NCBI GenBank assembly: GCA_900544105.1
Contig: UQUC01000035.1
Location: 1 to 20,783 of the forward strand
Reading direction: 5' to 3'
DNA length: 20,783 bases
DNA from: an uncultured Oscillibacter sp.
GTDB lineage: Bacteria; Bacillota; Clostridia; Oscillospirales; Oscillospiraceae
Below, in pieces: positions 1 through 8,075 of this stretch. Under the pieces are notes generated by a model. It had not been told where the DNA came from. It saw only the letters and a program-made list of their open reading frames with translations, and did no database searches. How positions within the stretch are numbered: position 1 is the stretch's first letter; the number at the start of each line of letters is the position of its first letter. The position numbers and the translations under genes were made by a program.

Positions 1-52
1 CCTTCAGCAGCGCCTTGTGAAGTTGTTCTGTTTCATAGTCGGTAAAAGCCAA
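1..52 (-). CDS. Start of an unidentified protein, cut by the window edge
   Basis: Reading on the minus strand from a TTG at 52-50 gives MAFTDYETEQLHKALLK, which then leaves the window. The start was chosen because GGAGG at 67-63 sits 10 nt upstream, and because the nearer ATG at 62-60 abuts the Shine-Dalgarno and hits a stop after nine codons. A promoter lies at the expected distance upstream (96-124), so this is probably a real gene. Seventeen residues are too few to name a family. Confidence 0.55.
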   Translation of the reverse strand, partial: MAFTDYETEQLHKALLK

Positions 53-69
53 GCTCGTTCATCCTCCAA

Positions 70-95
70 ATGACCATTTCGGTTCTTCTGGTCAT
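70..95. promoter_or_regulatory. 7-bp inverted repeat, possible operator
   Basis: ATGACCA (70-76) and TGGTCAT (89-95) are perfect inverted arms separated by 12 nt. They lie between the -10 box and the start codon of the edge gene, a usual position for a repressor site. No regulator is identified; the role is inferred from position and symmetry. Confidence 0.35.
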
Positions 96-124
96 GTTAT
101 ATCATGACTCTTTCCATTTTGCAA
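96..124 (-). promoter_or_regulatory. Sigma-A type promoter for the edge gene
   Basis: On the minus strand, TTGCAA (124-119) is followed after exactly 17 nt by TATAAC (101-96), close to the TTGACA/TATAAT consensus. Transcription should start near 89, giving a leader of about 40 nt before the TTG start at 52. Confidence 0.6.
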
Positions 125-133
125 GAGATTTAA

Positions 134-183
134 GGTATAAAACTTGTGGTGTAGGCATCCATACGAATGGACGCCTACACCAC
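134..183 (-). terminator. Hairpin terminator after the SLH-protein gene
   Basis: GTGGTGTAGGC (146-156) pairs perfectly with GCCTACACCAC (173-183). Inside is a second 5-bp stem TCCAT/ATGGA around an ACGA loop. On the minus strand the stem is followed by AAGTTTTAT, a modest U tract. It lies about 50 bp past the SLH gene stop. Confidence 0.6.
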
Positions 184-235
184 TGCTTAGCCACTGAAAA
201 TCAGCTATTTTAAACTTTTTGTCTGTATCCCCGTC

Positions 236-3200
236 TTACTGATTGTACGTGCGGAACAGGAAGGTCACGATCTGGGCCCGGGTACAGCCGTTGCTGGGGC
301 TGAACGTGGAGTCCGTTGTGCCGTTGGTCACGCCGTTTTCCACGGCCCAGGCCACAGCCTCGGCGTAGAAGTCGCCGGCTGCCACGTCGGTGAAACCGTT
401 CACCGTGGTGGGAGCGGTGCCTATGGCGCGGTACAGGAATGTCACGCTCTGGCCGCGGGTGCAGGTGCTGTTGACGCCGAAGGAGCCGTCAGCCAGACCA
501 TTGGTGATGCCGTTTTCCAGCGCCCATGCCACCGCGTCATAGCAGTAGCTGCCGGGAAGCGCATCGCTGGGGACTTTCACCGTGCCCTTGGGGGCGGGAG
601 AACCGGCGGCACGCCACAGGAAGGTAAGGATCTGGCCACGGGTGCAGGGATCGTTGGAACCGAACAGACCGTTGGCCTTGCCGTTGGTGATGCCCTTCTT
701 TACAGCCCATTCCACTGCCTTGGCATAGTATGCGTCGGCGGGAACGTCCGCAAAGATGGAAGCCGCCTGCTCCTCGACAAACTCAGCGGTGACGGTGACC
801 TTGCTGCCGGGCATGGTGAAGGTGTACTTGCCATTGCCCTTGTCGATCAGCTTCACAGTATTGCCGCTGGCGTCCTTCACGGTAATGGTGTCCAGCTCGT
901 AGCCGCTGTCAGGCTTGACGGTGACGGTCACGCGGTCGCCCTTGGAGGCGTTCTTGGGAGAAACGGTCACATCGCCGTTCTTCGCGCTGGGGACGGACAC
1001 GGCGTAACTGCTGCCGGAAGAGCCGGAGGAGGAACCGCCGCCGGAAGACGTCTTCGCAGTCGATACGCTCAATACCTGCGTGTCGCTGCGTCCAACCGGG
1101 CTGACAGCCGCAATCCGCAGCGTATAGGCGGTATTGGCGCTCAGGCCAGTCAGGATTATGCTGCCAGTCGCCGCGTCAGCCGTCTGCTCCTTGATCAGTT
1201 TGTCGCCCTGATAGAGGCCCACTGTCATAGTTTTCGCCGCAGGACGGTTTTCTTCGTCCGCAGGTGTATTCCAGCGCAAGGTAATCGCATTCGAAGTGGT
1301 CGCAGCCATTGCCGCAGGAGAGTAAGGCACTTGCAGCTGCGCTGTGCGGCTGCCTAGCAGATTGTCCGCAGATACCGTAACTTGGAGCGTATGCAGCTGT
1401 TCCGCCGTCACGCCAGTAATCTCCGCGCTCTGGACACCGTTGCTCCACGCATACTGATATGTCGCATCCGCAAGTCCATTCTTCAACTCCGCCCGCAGGG
1501 TATAGGTGCCGTCCGCCGCCTGGGTCAGCGTAATGACGAGATCGCCCTGCATCTCCTTCATTCCCGTCAGCGTCAGGTACTCATTTTTCAGGTTGTCCCG
1601 GGCCGTCTGCAGTTGTTCCAGCGTGGGTTCCTGGGAAGAGAGGATCTGCTTGGCGCTGCTCAGAGCCGCCTGGAATTTCTCCCAGTTGGGGGCGGAACCA
1701 TAGGTACTTTCTTCCAGCTTCTCCGCCTGCGCGATCAGCCGGTCCAGTTCCAGCAGGGCTTGGAACACATCATGTTCCTCCGAAATGTCGCCCATCAGTT
1801 CATGGAGTTCCATATCCCGGTTATACGCCGTTACCACGGCCTTGTGGTCAATACGCAGGCCATCTGTCTGCATGGCGCCCAGGAATTTGTCCAGCAGGGC
1901 CTCCGGCAGGTTGCACAGCAGCATGAACTCCGTGTCCGGTGCCGTGCCAGTGTACTTCTCTCCGGCTGCCTCATAGCCATCCAGACCAGCCATATGGCCC
2001 ACCGTTTCATTCAACTGCTCCGCAGTGACGGTTTCCGCCAGGATATTCAATTCCGCCAGAATTGCCCGCACCCGGGCACCCCGAGAAGTGTCCTCACCCA
2101 GGTTGTAGAGCACCACCTTCGCGTCGGGCACCGTTTCGTTTTCTCCCACAACAGGAACCGATGCGGACAGATAGTCCACCTCCTCTCCTTCCCATTCCGT
2201 GTGAGGCAGACGCAGCTTGATAATCAGCCGATCTCCGGCGTTCAGCACCGCGCTGTCCTTAATGGGAACGGTCAGTTCCGCGCCCCGGGTAGTATCGCCA
2301 AAGTTGGAGTTGATCTGTCCCACCCGCTGGGTCAGGGTCAGATTTTCCCACAATTCCTTGCTTTCAAACTCCGCGTCGCTGTAGCTACCGGGGAACTGAT
2401 AGATGGTCACATCGCAGTAGAAGTCCGTTCCCATGGCAACGTACTCATCCGCATAGTCAATCTGTACGCTGACGCTTTTAGCATTGGCTTTCACCGCAGA
2501 CACATTGAATGCGGCATAGGGCGTTCCCCAATCGGGAGACGGCTCCACGGTTAGAACATCCGACCGAGCTTCCACGCCGTCGGCGGTCAGTACGATCTGT
2601 AGCTTAGCGCCGGGAATCAGCTTACCTCTGCCCAGAGGTACCGTTTCCTTGCTCTGGCTGCGGTACAACGTCCCGCTGCTGAGGGCCGTGGCGGTGGAAA
2701 TATCCAGAGTGTCCCCGGTAAACTGGTAGATCGTATAGCTGGCGTTGTTGACGCTGCTGTCAATGGTCATGGCAGCATAGAGTTTCGTCATGCCCGCCGT
2801 AACCTTCTTCGTGACAAGCTGCACCGCCGGCTTGATTTTCTCCGGGGCGGCCTGCACGGTCTTAGCAGTAGAGTTGACGCTGGTGCCATCAGACATGGTG
2901 AGGACGGCAATCAGTTTCTGTCCCGCCGTCAGCTTTCCGCTGCCGAAGGTAATCTTCTGGCTGCTGGAACTGGAAGAGATTTTGCCGGAATAGATTTCCT
3001 TCGCCGCATCCTCCGCGAAGGTTTCGCCGGTGTAGGTATACAGCTTCAGTGTGCCGGTCAGGGCACCGTCAAAGCTGGTCTGCACCCAAACGTTGGTGCG
3101 GTCGGCCGTGATACTGTCCGTGGCAATGGACACCTCTGGTTTCACCGCCGGCTGAGAGCCGGAGGTAATCCCAACTGCGTTGCTGTACTTGTAATAGGTT

Positions 3201-6200
3201 CTGTCCTTATCATCAAGCTTATAAAGATGGGCCTGAATTGTATTACCGGAAATCAGTTTGACGTGGTTGTTGCCGAAGGGTACCGTATAGGTTCCGGGGC
3301 CGGTAAAGGTCACACTTCCCAGACGGTTACGGCTGTCTGCATCATCATTGCTACTGGCTCTGCCCGTGGTCAGGATCAGATAACCGCCCTGGAAACTGCC
3401 GCAGCCCGTCACGGTCACGGTGGCTTGAGTGGCATCCGTGGTAAACGTACTTTCGTTCAGCACCACGGAATCTTCCGCAGGAACCTGAGTGCCCACGGTG
3501 ATGTTGTTGGCTTCCGTTCCAAAATAGTAGGGGAAGTCATCGTTCTTTTCATAGTTCAGGATCAGCCGGACCACATCGCCGTCTTTCAGCTTTCCTTCCG
3601 GAATGTCCAGCGTAATGTCGCCCAGCTTTTGTCCTAACTGACGAGCAATCCAGTGGTCACTGTCCACGCTGCCGTTTTTCACCGGGCACAGGAAGGCGCC
3701 CACGGAGGTGATGCTGGGATCGCTGCTGGTCACGGTAAAAGTGATCTGGGTGCTGTCCGCCGTCAAAGCCCCCTTGGGCGTGATGGTAAACAGCGGGGTC
3801 GTCTGGGCTGCGGCCACCGTTACCGGCTGGGACTTTGCCAGCTGGCCGCTGTTGGTCAGGAATGCCGCCAGTTTTTCTCCGGCGGTCAGCGCATCAGAGA
3901 ATGTCAGAGTCTGCTCGCCCGCGACGGAAGCGCTCCTGTTGGCCAGGAAGGTGCCACCGCTCAGCACACAGTCCGCATCCGCCGTACCTGCATCATATTT
4001 TTTCAGCACGATGTAGGTGCTCTCTGGAATCTTGCCGCCCAGCTGTACGGTCACGCTGGTGTCCCCCGCCTTGGGCGTTCCCTGAATGGACACTGCGGGG
4101 ATATCTTCCTCCGGTGTGCCGGAAACCAGCACCGAGTCATCCGGGCGCTGGAACATGGCTTCGTAGTCGTTGCCCTTGGGCAGGAAGATGCTCTCGTTCT
4201 GCTGCCAGTAGACCACGGCGCGGACACGCCACCCCGCCTTCAGAGGCTGAGACAGCGTCACCTCATAGTTCTTCTGTGGCTCCGTGAAGATCAGGTTGGA
4301 GGCCAGGGAACTCTGCTTTTCCCCTTCAAAGTCAAAGGTGGTGCCGTCGTTGGGATATTGCGCCACCGCAACGGTAAGAGAAGTCTTTCCCTCTTTGGCC
4401 GCCTGGAACAGCCGCTCATCGCCGGTCAGGTTGATGTGTAGCTTGGTAGCCCCCGGGTCCAGCGTAGTTTCCACGATGGAGGCATCGGGATAGGTATAGT
4501 CCCGGAAGCCCGATCCGCTGTCATCCGTCACCTCCAGCGCCTGGGAGTTAGAGGGTTTGTAAAAATCCTCCCCTACCGGCACATTCAGGCAGGCAATCAC
4601 ATTGTAGTAAAGAGGCAGTTCCTGATTGAACGTGCAGGTCACTGTTTGACCGTTCTGTACATATCCTGTCCACAGACGCTTGTTGTAGGAACTGTCCGGG
4701 TCAAAGGTGGTGTTGGACGAATAGGCGAAGATTGTCATGTAGCACTGCTTCAGAGAAGAATCCAGCGTGACCTTTACATCCACAGACTTTTCGCTCTGTT
4801 TGAAGTTCTCCGTCCGCACCGTGCCGTTTTTCATCAGGATAGCAGTGGTGTTCTTGAGGATCTCCTCCGGCGTTTTTTCGCCGGAGGACGCCGTGACCGT
4901 CACGGCGTCGCTGTACTGGTAAATCAGCTTCTCTGTGTCACTATCATATTTGAAGAGGTACGCCTGTATGGTTTGCCCCTCCTTCAGATCGCCGGTGTTC
5001 AAGGTGAAGGGCACCGTATATTCACCCGCACCGGTGAAGTCCACCCGCCCCAGCTTGGTGCGGCTGTCATTGTTCTCCGTAATGGGCAAGCCGGTGGTTA
5101 CGAACAAGCTGCCACCCACAAATTTCTCCGCGCCCGTTACCTTTACCGTGGCCTGGGTGGAGGTTGTAGTGTAGCTGCTCTCCAACAGGGTAACGGTTGT
5201 CTCCTCTCCGGGCGTCTGGGCCGCACCAATGATCACCGGATCAGACTGGGCAATCACAGTGCCGCTGCTCTGTACCAGCGCTACCAGCTTCCGGCCTGCC
5301 ACCATTGCATCTTCTTTCGTGGACAGGACATAGGCCTTTGCTTCGGCGTTTGCCTGCGTTGCTGCCCATGCGCCGTCGGACGTTTCAAATTTCGTTGCGT
5401 CAGCATCATAGCTGTGGAGGATCAGCACCGCGCCGGACGGAATCTTGCCGCTCAACTGCACGGTCACGCTGGTATCCCCCGCCTTGGGCGTTCCCTGAAT
5501 GGCTGCCGTGGGGATGGCCTCCTCCGCGGTGCCGGAAACCGGAACAGAGTCGTCCGTCTGCCCCAGCTGATAGTCGTTGCCCCGGGCAATGAACAGATCC
5601 GTGCGGCTGTCCCAGTAGGCCACGGCGCGGACACGCCAGCCCGCCTTCAGGGGCTGAGACAGCGTGACTTCCTTGTGTGTGATGGATTCGGTGGTTTTCC
5701 CCAGCTGAACCAGAGTGATGGTGCTGCCGTCCTCAATCTGGAATTCGTCTCCCGCCGGGTACATGCCGATGGTGTAGTTGATGTCGATCTTTCCAGCCGC
5801 CGCCGCGTCAAAAATCCGCTGGTCGCCGGTCATGGAGATGTGCAGCGTGGTGGCTCCCGGCTCCAAAGTCTCTTCGTCAATGGTAATGTCCGGGTAGGTG
5901 TAGGGCTGGAAGCCCTTGCCGTTCTCATCCACCACTTCCAACGCCTGAGACTTTACATAGGCATAGTTGGTGCTGCCCTCGGCGTCCTTGCCCGCCGGGG
6001 TGTTGACGCAGGCAATGATCTTGTAGCCCACCTTCAGCGCAACATTGGTGTTAAAAGGGCATGTCACTGTTCCGGTGGTGACCTGTCCCTTCCACAAGAC
6101 AAAGCTGGAAGTGCTGTTATCCGGGTCAAACCCCGCCGTGCCGATGTAGGCGTACACCGTCATATAGCAGCTTTCCACAGAGTCGTCCAGTCTTACCTGA

Positions 6201-6742
6201 ACGTCCACAGAAGCCGCGTCCTGCTTAAATGGTTCAGTGCGGGTTTTCCCGTTTTGCAGCAGCACCGCAGAGGTGTTGGCAATAATCTCCGCCCGGGTCT
6301 TTTCCCCAGAGGCCGCAACGGTGAAATAATCGCTGAATACCTCCTGTACATCGTCATCTTTGGTATAGATCAGCTTCACGCAGAACTGGCTTCCCGCTGT
6401 CAGCTTTCCGGCAGGAATGTCCAGCGTCACATCCCCTATTGCCGCACTCCATTTTTTTGCAATAGGGTTGTCCTCATTGTACCCGTATGTATTTACCGGC
6501 AGAAGAAATACATTCACCGTGGATACTTCCGTGTCTGCACAGTCAATGCGCAGCGTAACCTGTGTGCTGTCCGCCGTCACGGTGCCCACAGGTGTAATCG
6601 TAAAATCACTGGCGGCCTGGGTACTCACCGCAGCCGATTCGGATCTGCTGTCTGCTGCCAATGTCGGCGAAATCGCAAGTGTTGACATCATCAGCAAGGA
6701 CAAAAGTCCACTGCCGATGCGACGGAAAAGAGTTTTTTGCAT
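236..6742 (-). CDS. Giant secreted SLH-domain surface protein with internal repeats and a DUF3783-like segment
   Basis: This is a 2168-residue protein with an export signal (basic MQKTLFRR, hydrophobic stretch, cleavage near AISPTLAADS) and no LPXTG. Residues about 46-1500 are beta-rich repeats of TADSTQVTL or VTVTLLESSYTTT style. One roughly 350-residue block occurs twice (about 144-510 and 619-980), each copy starting at SGEKT. Residues about 1539-1650 resemble DUF3783 (VVLYNLGEDT, HMAGLDGYE, EFMLLCNLPEALLDKFL). A short FIVAR-like helical segment (about 1665-1730), an Fn3-like domain (about 1805-1895), an InlB-B-repeat-like domain (about 1910-1990) and three SLH motifs with GITNG/TRGQ signatures (about 1996-2168) follow. 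SLH domains normally bind pyruvylated secondary cell-wall polymer, so the protein should sit on the outer surface; an adhesin or S-layer-associated role is inference. AAGGAGG lies 6-7 nt before the ATG. The many long plus-strand ORFs here are antisense shadows. Confidence 0.93.
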   Translation of the reverse strand: MQKTLFRRIGSGLLSLLMMSTLAISPTLAADSRSESAAVSTQAASDFTITPVGTVTADSTQVTLRIDCADTEVSTVNVFLLPVNTYGYNEDNPIAKKWSAAIGDVTLDIPAGKLTAGSQFCVKLIYTKDDDVQEVFSDYFTVAASGEKTRAEIIANTSAVLLQNGKTRTEPFKQDAASVDVQVRLDDSVESCYMTVYAYIGTAGFDPDNSTSSFVLWKGQVTTGTVTCPFNTNVALKVGYKIIACVNTPAGKDAEGSTNYAYVKSQALEVVDENGKGFQPYTYPDITIDEETLEPGATTLHISMTGDQRIFDAAAAGKIDINYTIGMYPAGDEFQIEDGSTITLVQLGKTTESITHKEVTLSQPLKAGWRVRAVAYWDSRTDLFIARGNDYQLGQTDDSVPVSGTAEEAIPTAAIQGTPKAGDTSVTVQLSGKIPSGAVLILHSYDADATKFETSDGAWAATQANAEAKAYVLSTKEDAMVAGRKLVALVQSSGTVIAQSDPVIIGAAQTPGEETTVTLLESSYTTTSTQATVKVTGAEKFVGGSLFVTTGLPITENNDSRTKLGRVDFTGAGEYTVPFTLNTGDLKEGQTIQAYLFKYDSDTEKLIYQYSDAVTVTASSGEKTPEEILKNTTAILMKNGTVRTENFKQSEKSVDVKVTLDSSLKQCYMTIFAYSSNTTFDPDSSYNKRLWTGYVQNGQTVTCTFNQELPLYYNVIACLNVPVGEDFYKPSNSQALEVTDDSGSGFRDYTYPDASIVETTLDPGATKLHINLTGDERLFQAAKEGKTSLTVAVAQYPNDGTTFDFEGEKQSSLASNLIFTEPQKNYEVTLSQPLKAGWRVRAVVYWQQNESIFLPKGNDYEAMFQRPDDSVLVSGTPEEDIPAVSIQGTPKAGDTSVTVQLGGKIPESTYIVLKKYDAGTADADCVLSGGTFLANRSASVAGEQTLTFSDALTAGEKLAAFLTNSGQLAKSQPVTVAAAQTTPLFTITPKGALTADSTQITFTVTSSDPSITSVGAFLCPVKNGSVDSDHWIARQLGQKLGDITLDIPEGKLKDGDVVRLILNYEKNDDFPYYFGTEANNITVGTQVPAEDSVVLNESTFTTDATQATVTVTGCGSFQGGYLILTTGRASSNDDADSRNRLGSVTFTGPGTYTVPFGNNHVKLISGNTIQAHLYKLDDKDRTYYKYSNAVGITSGSQPAVKPEVSIATDSITADRTNVWVQTSFDGALTGTLKLYTYTGETFAEDAAKEIYSGKISSSSSSQKITFGSGKLTAGQKLIAVLTMSDGTSVNSTAKTVQAAPEKIKPAVQLVTKKVTAGMTKLYAAMTIDSSVNNASYTIYQFTGDTLDISTATALSSGTLYRSQSKETVPLGRGKLIPGAKLQIVLTADGVEARSDVLTVEPSPDWGTPYAAFNVSAVKANAKSVSVQIDYADEYVAMGTDFYCDVTIYQFPGSYSDAEFESKELWENLTLTQRVGQINSNFGDTTRGAELTVPIKDSAVLNAGDRLIIKLRLPHTEWEGEEVDYLSASVPVVGENETVPDAKVVLYNLGEDTSRGARVRAILAELNILAETVTAEQLNETVGHMAGLDGYEAAGEKYTGTAPDTEFMLLCNLPEALLDKFLGAMQTDGLRIDHKAVVTAYNRDMELHELMGDISEEHDVFQALLELDRLIAQAEKLEESTYGSAPNWEKFQAALSSAKQILSSQEPTLEQLQTARDNLKNEYLTLTGMKEMQGDLVITLTQAADGTYTLRAELKNGLADATYQYAWSNGVQSAEITGVTAEQLHTLQVTVSADNLLGSRTAQLQVPYSPAAMAATTSNAITLRWNTPADEENRPAAKTMTVGLYQGDKLIKEQTADAATGSIILTGLSANTAYTLRIAAVSPVGRSDTQVLSVSTAKTSSGGGSSSGSSGSSYAVSVPSAKNGDVTVSPKNASKGDRVTVTVKPDSGYELDTITVKDASGNTVKLIDKGNGKYTFTMPGSKVTVTAEFVEEQAASIFADVPADAYYAKAVEWAVKKGITNGKANGLFGSNDPCTRGQILTFLWRAAGSPAPKGTVKVPSDALPGSYCYDAVAWALENGITNGLADGSFGVNSTCTRGQSVTFLYRAIGTAPTTVNGFTDVAAGDFYAEAVAWAVENGVTNGTTDSTFSPSNGCTRAQIVTFLFRTYNQ
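3800..4888 (-). repeat. Second copy of the roughly 1.1-kb intragenic repeat in the SLH gene
   Basis: This block encodes SGEKTPEEILKNT through AKSQPVTVAAAQ. It matches the block at about 5210-6313 in order and content (SGEKT, CYMT-AY, YTYPD, TLDPGAT, QPLKAGWRVRAV, IQGTPKAGDTSVTVQL). Long stretches also match at DNA level, for example around 4060-4090 against 5470-5500 and around 4215-4260 against 5620-5665. Confidence 0.85.
5210..6313 (-). repeat. First copy of the roughly 1.1-kb intragenic repeat in the SLH gene
   Basis: This block encodes SGEKTRAEIIANT through AQSDPVIIGAAQ and is the partner of the block at about 3800-4888. The repeat period is about 470 residues, with a shorter beta domain (VTLLESSYTTT type) between copies. 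Near-identical DNA segments mean copy number could change by recombination. Confidence 0.85.
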
Positions 6743-6768
6743 AAAGGCCCTCCTTGAAAAGCAATATT

Positions 6769-6858
6769 GGTTAAAGTACTCTAACTCTCATGGATTCAAA
6801 AACCGGTTTTTAAGTTAACCGGTAACTTTAAAAGTTATGTAGTTAGAGTGCCTTAACC
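6769..6858 (-). promoter_or_regulatory. Structured 5' leader of the SLH gene with an 18-bp inverted repeat
   Basis: Arms 6769-6786 (GGTTAAAGTACTCTAACT) and 6841-6858 (AGTTAGAGTGCCTTAACC) are inverted repeats with two DNA mismatches. In the minus-strand RNA one mismatch becomes a G-U pair, leaving 17 of 18 paired. Inside are AACCGGTT (6801-6808), which can pair with the second ACCGGTT block, and a perfect 15-nt palindrome TAACTTTAAAAGTTA (6823-6837). The predicted start site near 6866 puts the whole structure in the transcript, ending about 11 nt before the ribosome-binding site. A cis-acting RNA element or a DNA operator is inferred. Confidence 0.55.
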
Positions 6859-6872
6859 GCAGTTGTGATGTT

Positions 6873-6901
6873 AGTATATACCTGATACCCCTCTCTGTCA
6901 A
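6873..6901 (-). promoter_or_regulatory. Near-consensus sigma-A promoter of the SLH gene
   Basis: On the minus strand TTGACA (6901-6896) is followed after exactly 17 nt by TATACT (6878-6873). The predicted start near 6866 gives a leader of about 124 nt before the ATG at 6742. High basal activity is expected from the match to consensus. Confidence 0.75.
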
Positions 6902-6972
6902 TATCGTTTCTATTTGATTCATATCGAGCAAGACCATGTCATCATGCGCCTTCATAAAAAACAGCCTTTCAG

Positions 6973-7920
6973 TTATGTTGCAATGGCAAAGAGCATGCTA
7001 GCATAGGTGTTCGGAAGCGTTTCCCCAATCTCTCGCGCCCATTTTTGCGTGACATGAGACGGGTACATGACAACGCCGAAAGACTTCCCTCTGCCGTCCT
7101 TTTTCTGTGCAGTCCATAAGCCATGCAATGCGCCGAGGGCAGTTGAGCCGATTTTCGTTTTGTCCGAGCCGCATTCCGCAATGATAAGCGCCGTTTTCTT
7201 GCGGTCAAGCTGCCGCTTGACCGCCTCCGCCACCGCAAGCTGGACATCATAGAGGGAATAGCCGGCCTTTTGCATGATATAGTCATTGATTCTGAGTACT
7301 TCATCCGAAAGCGGCTCTCTGGCTGGATCGAAGATAGGCACGAACTGATCGCGGATACGGTCAGCGACGGTCACGCCGAAGGTATTGAGATACCCTGTGA
7401 CATTGTTGACCTCGTCAAACCCATCCGGGGCGCCGGGTACAGCGCCGGGGATCTGAATGGTCCCGGCCTTCAGCCCCTCCTCCAGTACCTCTATGACATT
7501 CTTATCATCCGGTTCCAGATCCAGCGTCCATGCGTCGATTCGCTCCTTTTGCGAGATGACCTCCAACTGCCGGAGATTGCCTCGCTTTTGGAGCGAAGCA
7601 AGTACATAGTCCCGAAACGCCGGAATGAGTGGCGCCGTCGTTTTGAGATCCAACTCCTCAAATAAACGCGCACAGTCTCCTTCCGGGCAGAAAATGTAGC
7701 ATTTTCTCGGCTGCTCCGCTTTTTCAAGCGTTCCTTCCTCGCCATCTTCCTGACCGGGATCGTCTTTCTGCGAATCATCGTTTGCCATGAGTGTCGCCAC
7801 GGCATACACGCCGTCATGAGATAACTGCCGCTGATACCCTTTCATGGTGCTTTGCAGCTGTCTCACCATATCATTTTGGGTGGCTTCTATGGTTGCGCCG
7901 CCGTAGATGGCGTCTGCCAT
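6973..7920 (-). pseudogene. Truncated helicase of an integrative element, N-terminal part only
   Basis: The 315 residues resemble the N-terminal part of large SNF2/DEAD-type helicases carried by clostridial conjugative elements. An acidic early segment (DPGQEDGEEG) is followed by a linker, then ALIIAECGSDKTKIGSTAL as the P-loop region and SFGVVMYPSHVTQKWAREI as the strand that follows it. The protein stops right after that (NTYASMLFAIAT), so the Walker B box, helicase motifs III-VI and the whole C-terminal half are missing. The P-loop reads GSDKT where GSGKT is expected; the lost glycine should abolish nucleotide binding. A GGAGGGTGAGGAG stretch lies about 25 nt before the ATG. Family assignment comes from motifs and overall feel, not a search. 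It is most likely a dead fragment. Confidence 0.65.
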
Positions 7921-7935
7921 AACCGACGCGTCTGT

Positions 7936-8019
7936 TCAGTTTCTCTCCTCACCCTCCTTCTTCGTCGGTTCAGTTGTTCCGATGTTCTTCCCGCTTGCAG
8001 GATCGGTGAGGGCATAAAA
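7936..8019 (-). pseudogene. C-terminal remnant of the gene upstream of the helicase
   Basis: Just upstream of the helicase start, an open frame on the minus strand reads FYALTDPASGKNIGTTEPTK and then KEGEERN before a TGA at 7938-7936. The strong GGAGGG/GAGGAG stretch that would serve the helicase lies inside its last codons, the usual layout of tightly packed operons. A TAA at 8022-8020 closes the frame upstream, so only about 27 codons survive. This suggests the whole helicase region is a scar of a larger transferred operon. The call is inferred from frame and layout; the family is unknown. Confidence 0.4.
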
Positions 8020-8075
8020 TTAGATTTGAAAGAACAGGTATGATTAGACAGAAAGCTGTGCGCACAAAAGTTGCG

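Noticed and set aside
1382..6685. Long plus-strand ORFs (for example 1382-2554, 3653-4441 and 4646-6685, up to 679 codons) opposite the SLH gene
   Set aside because: They are antisense to a clear signal-peptide and SLH-domain protein, are rich in Arg/His/Gln/Gly as expected of reversed codon bias, and have no ribosome sites or domains.
6815..6955. 46-codon minus-strand ORF starting MKAHDDMVLLDMNQIETI
   Set aside because: It runs over the SLH promoter and into the leader palindromes, so it is probably chance or a decayed end of the element scar; a weak GAAAGG precedes it, so it is not fully excluded.
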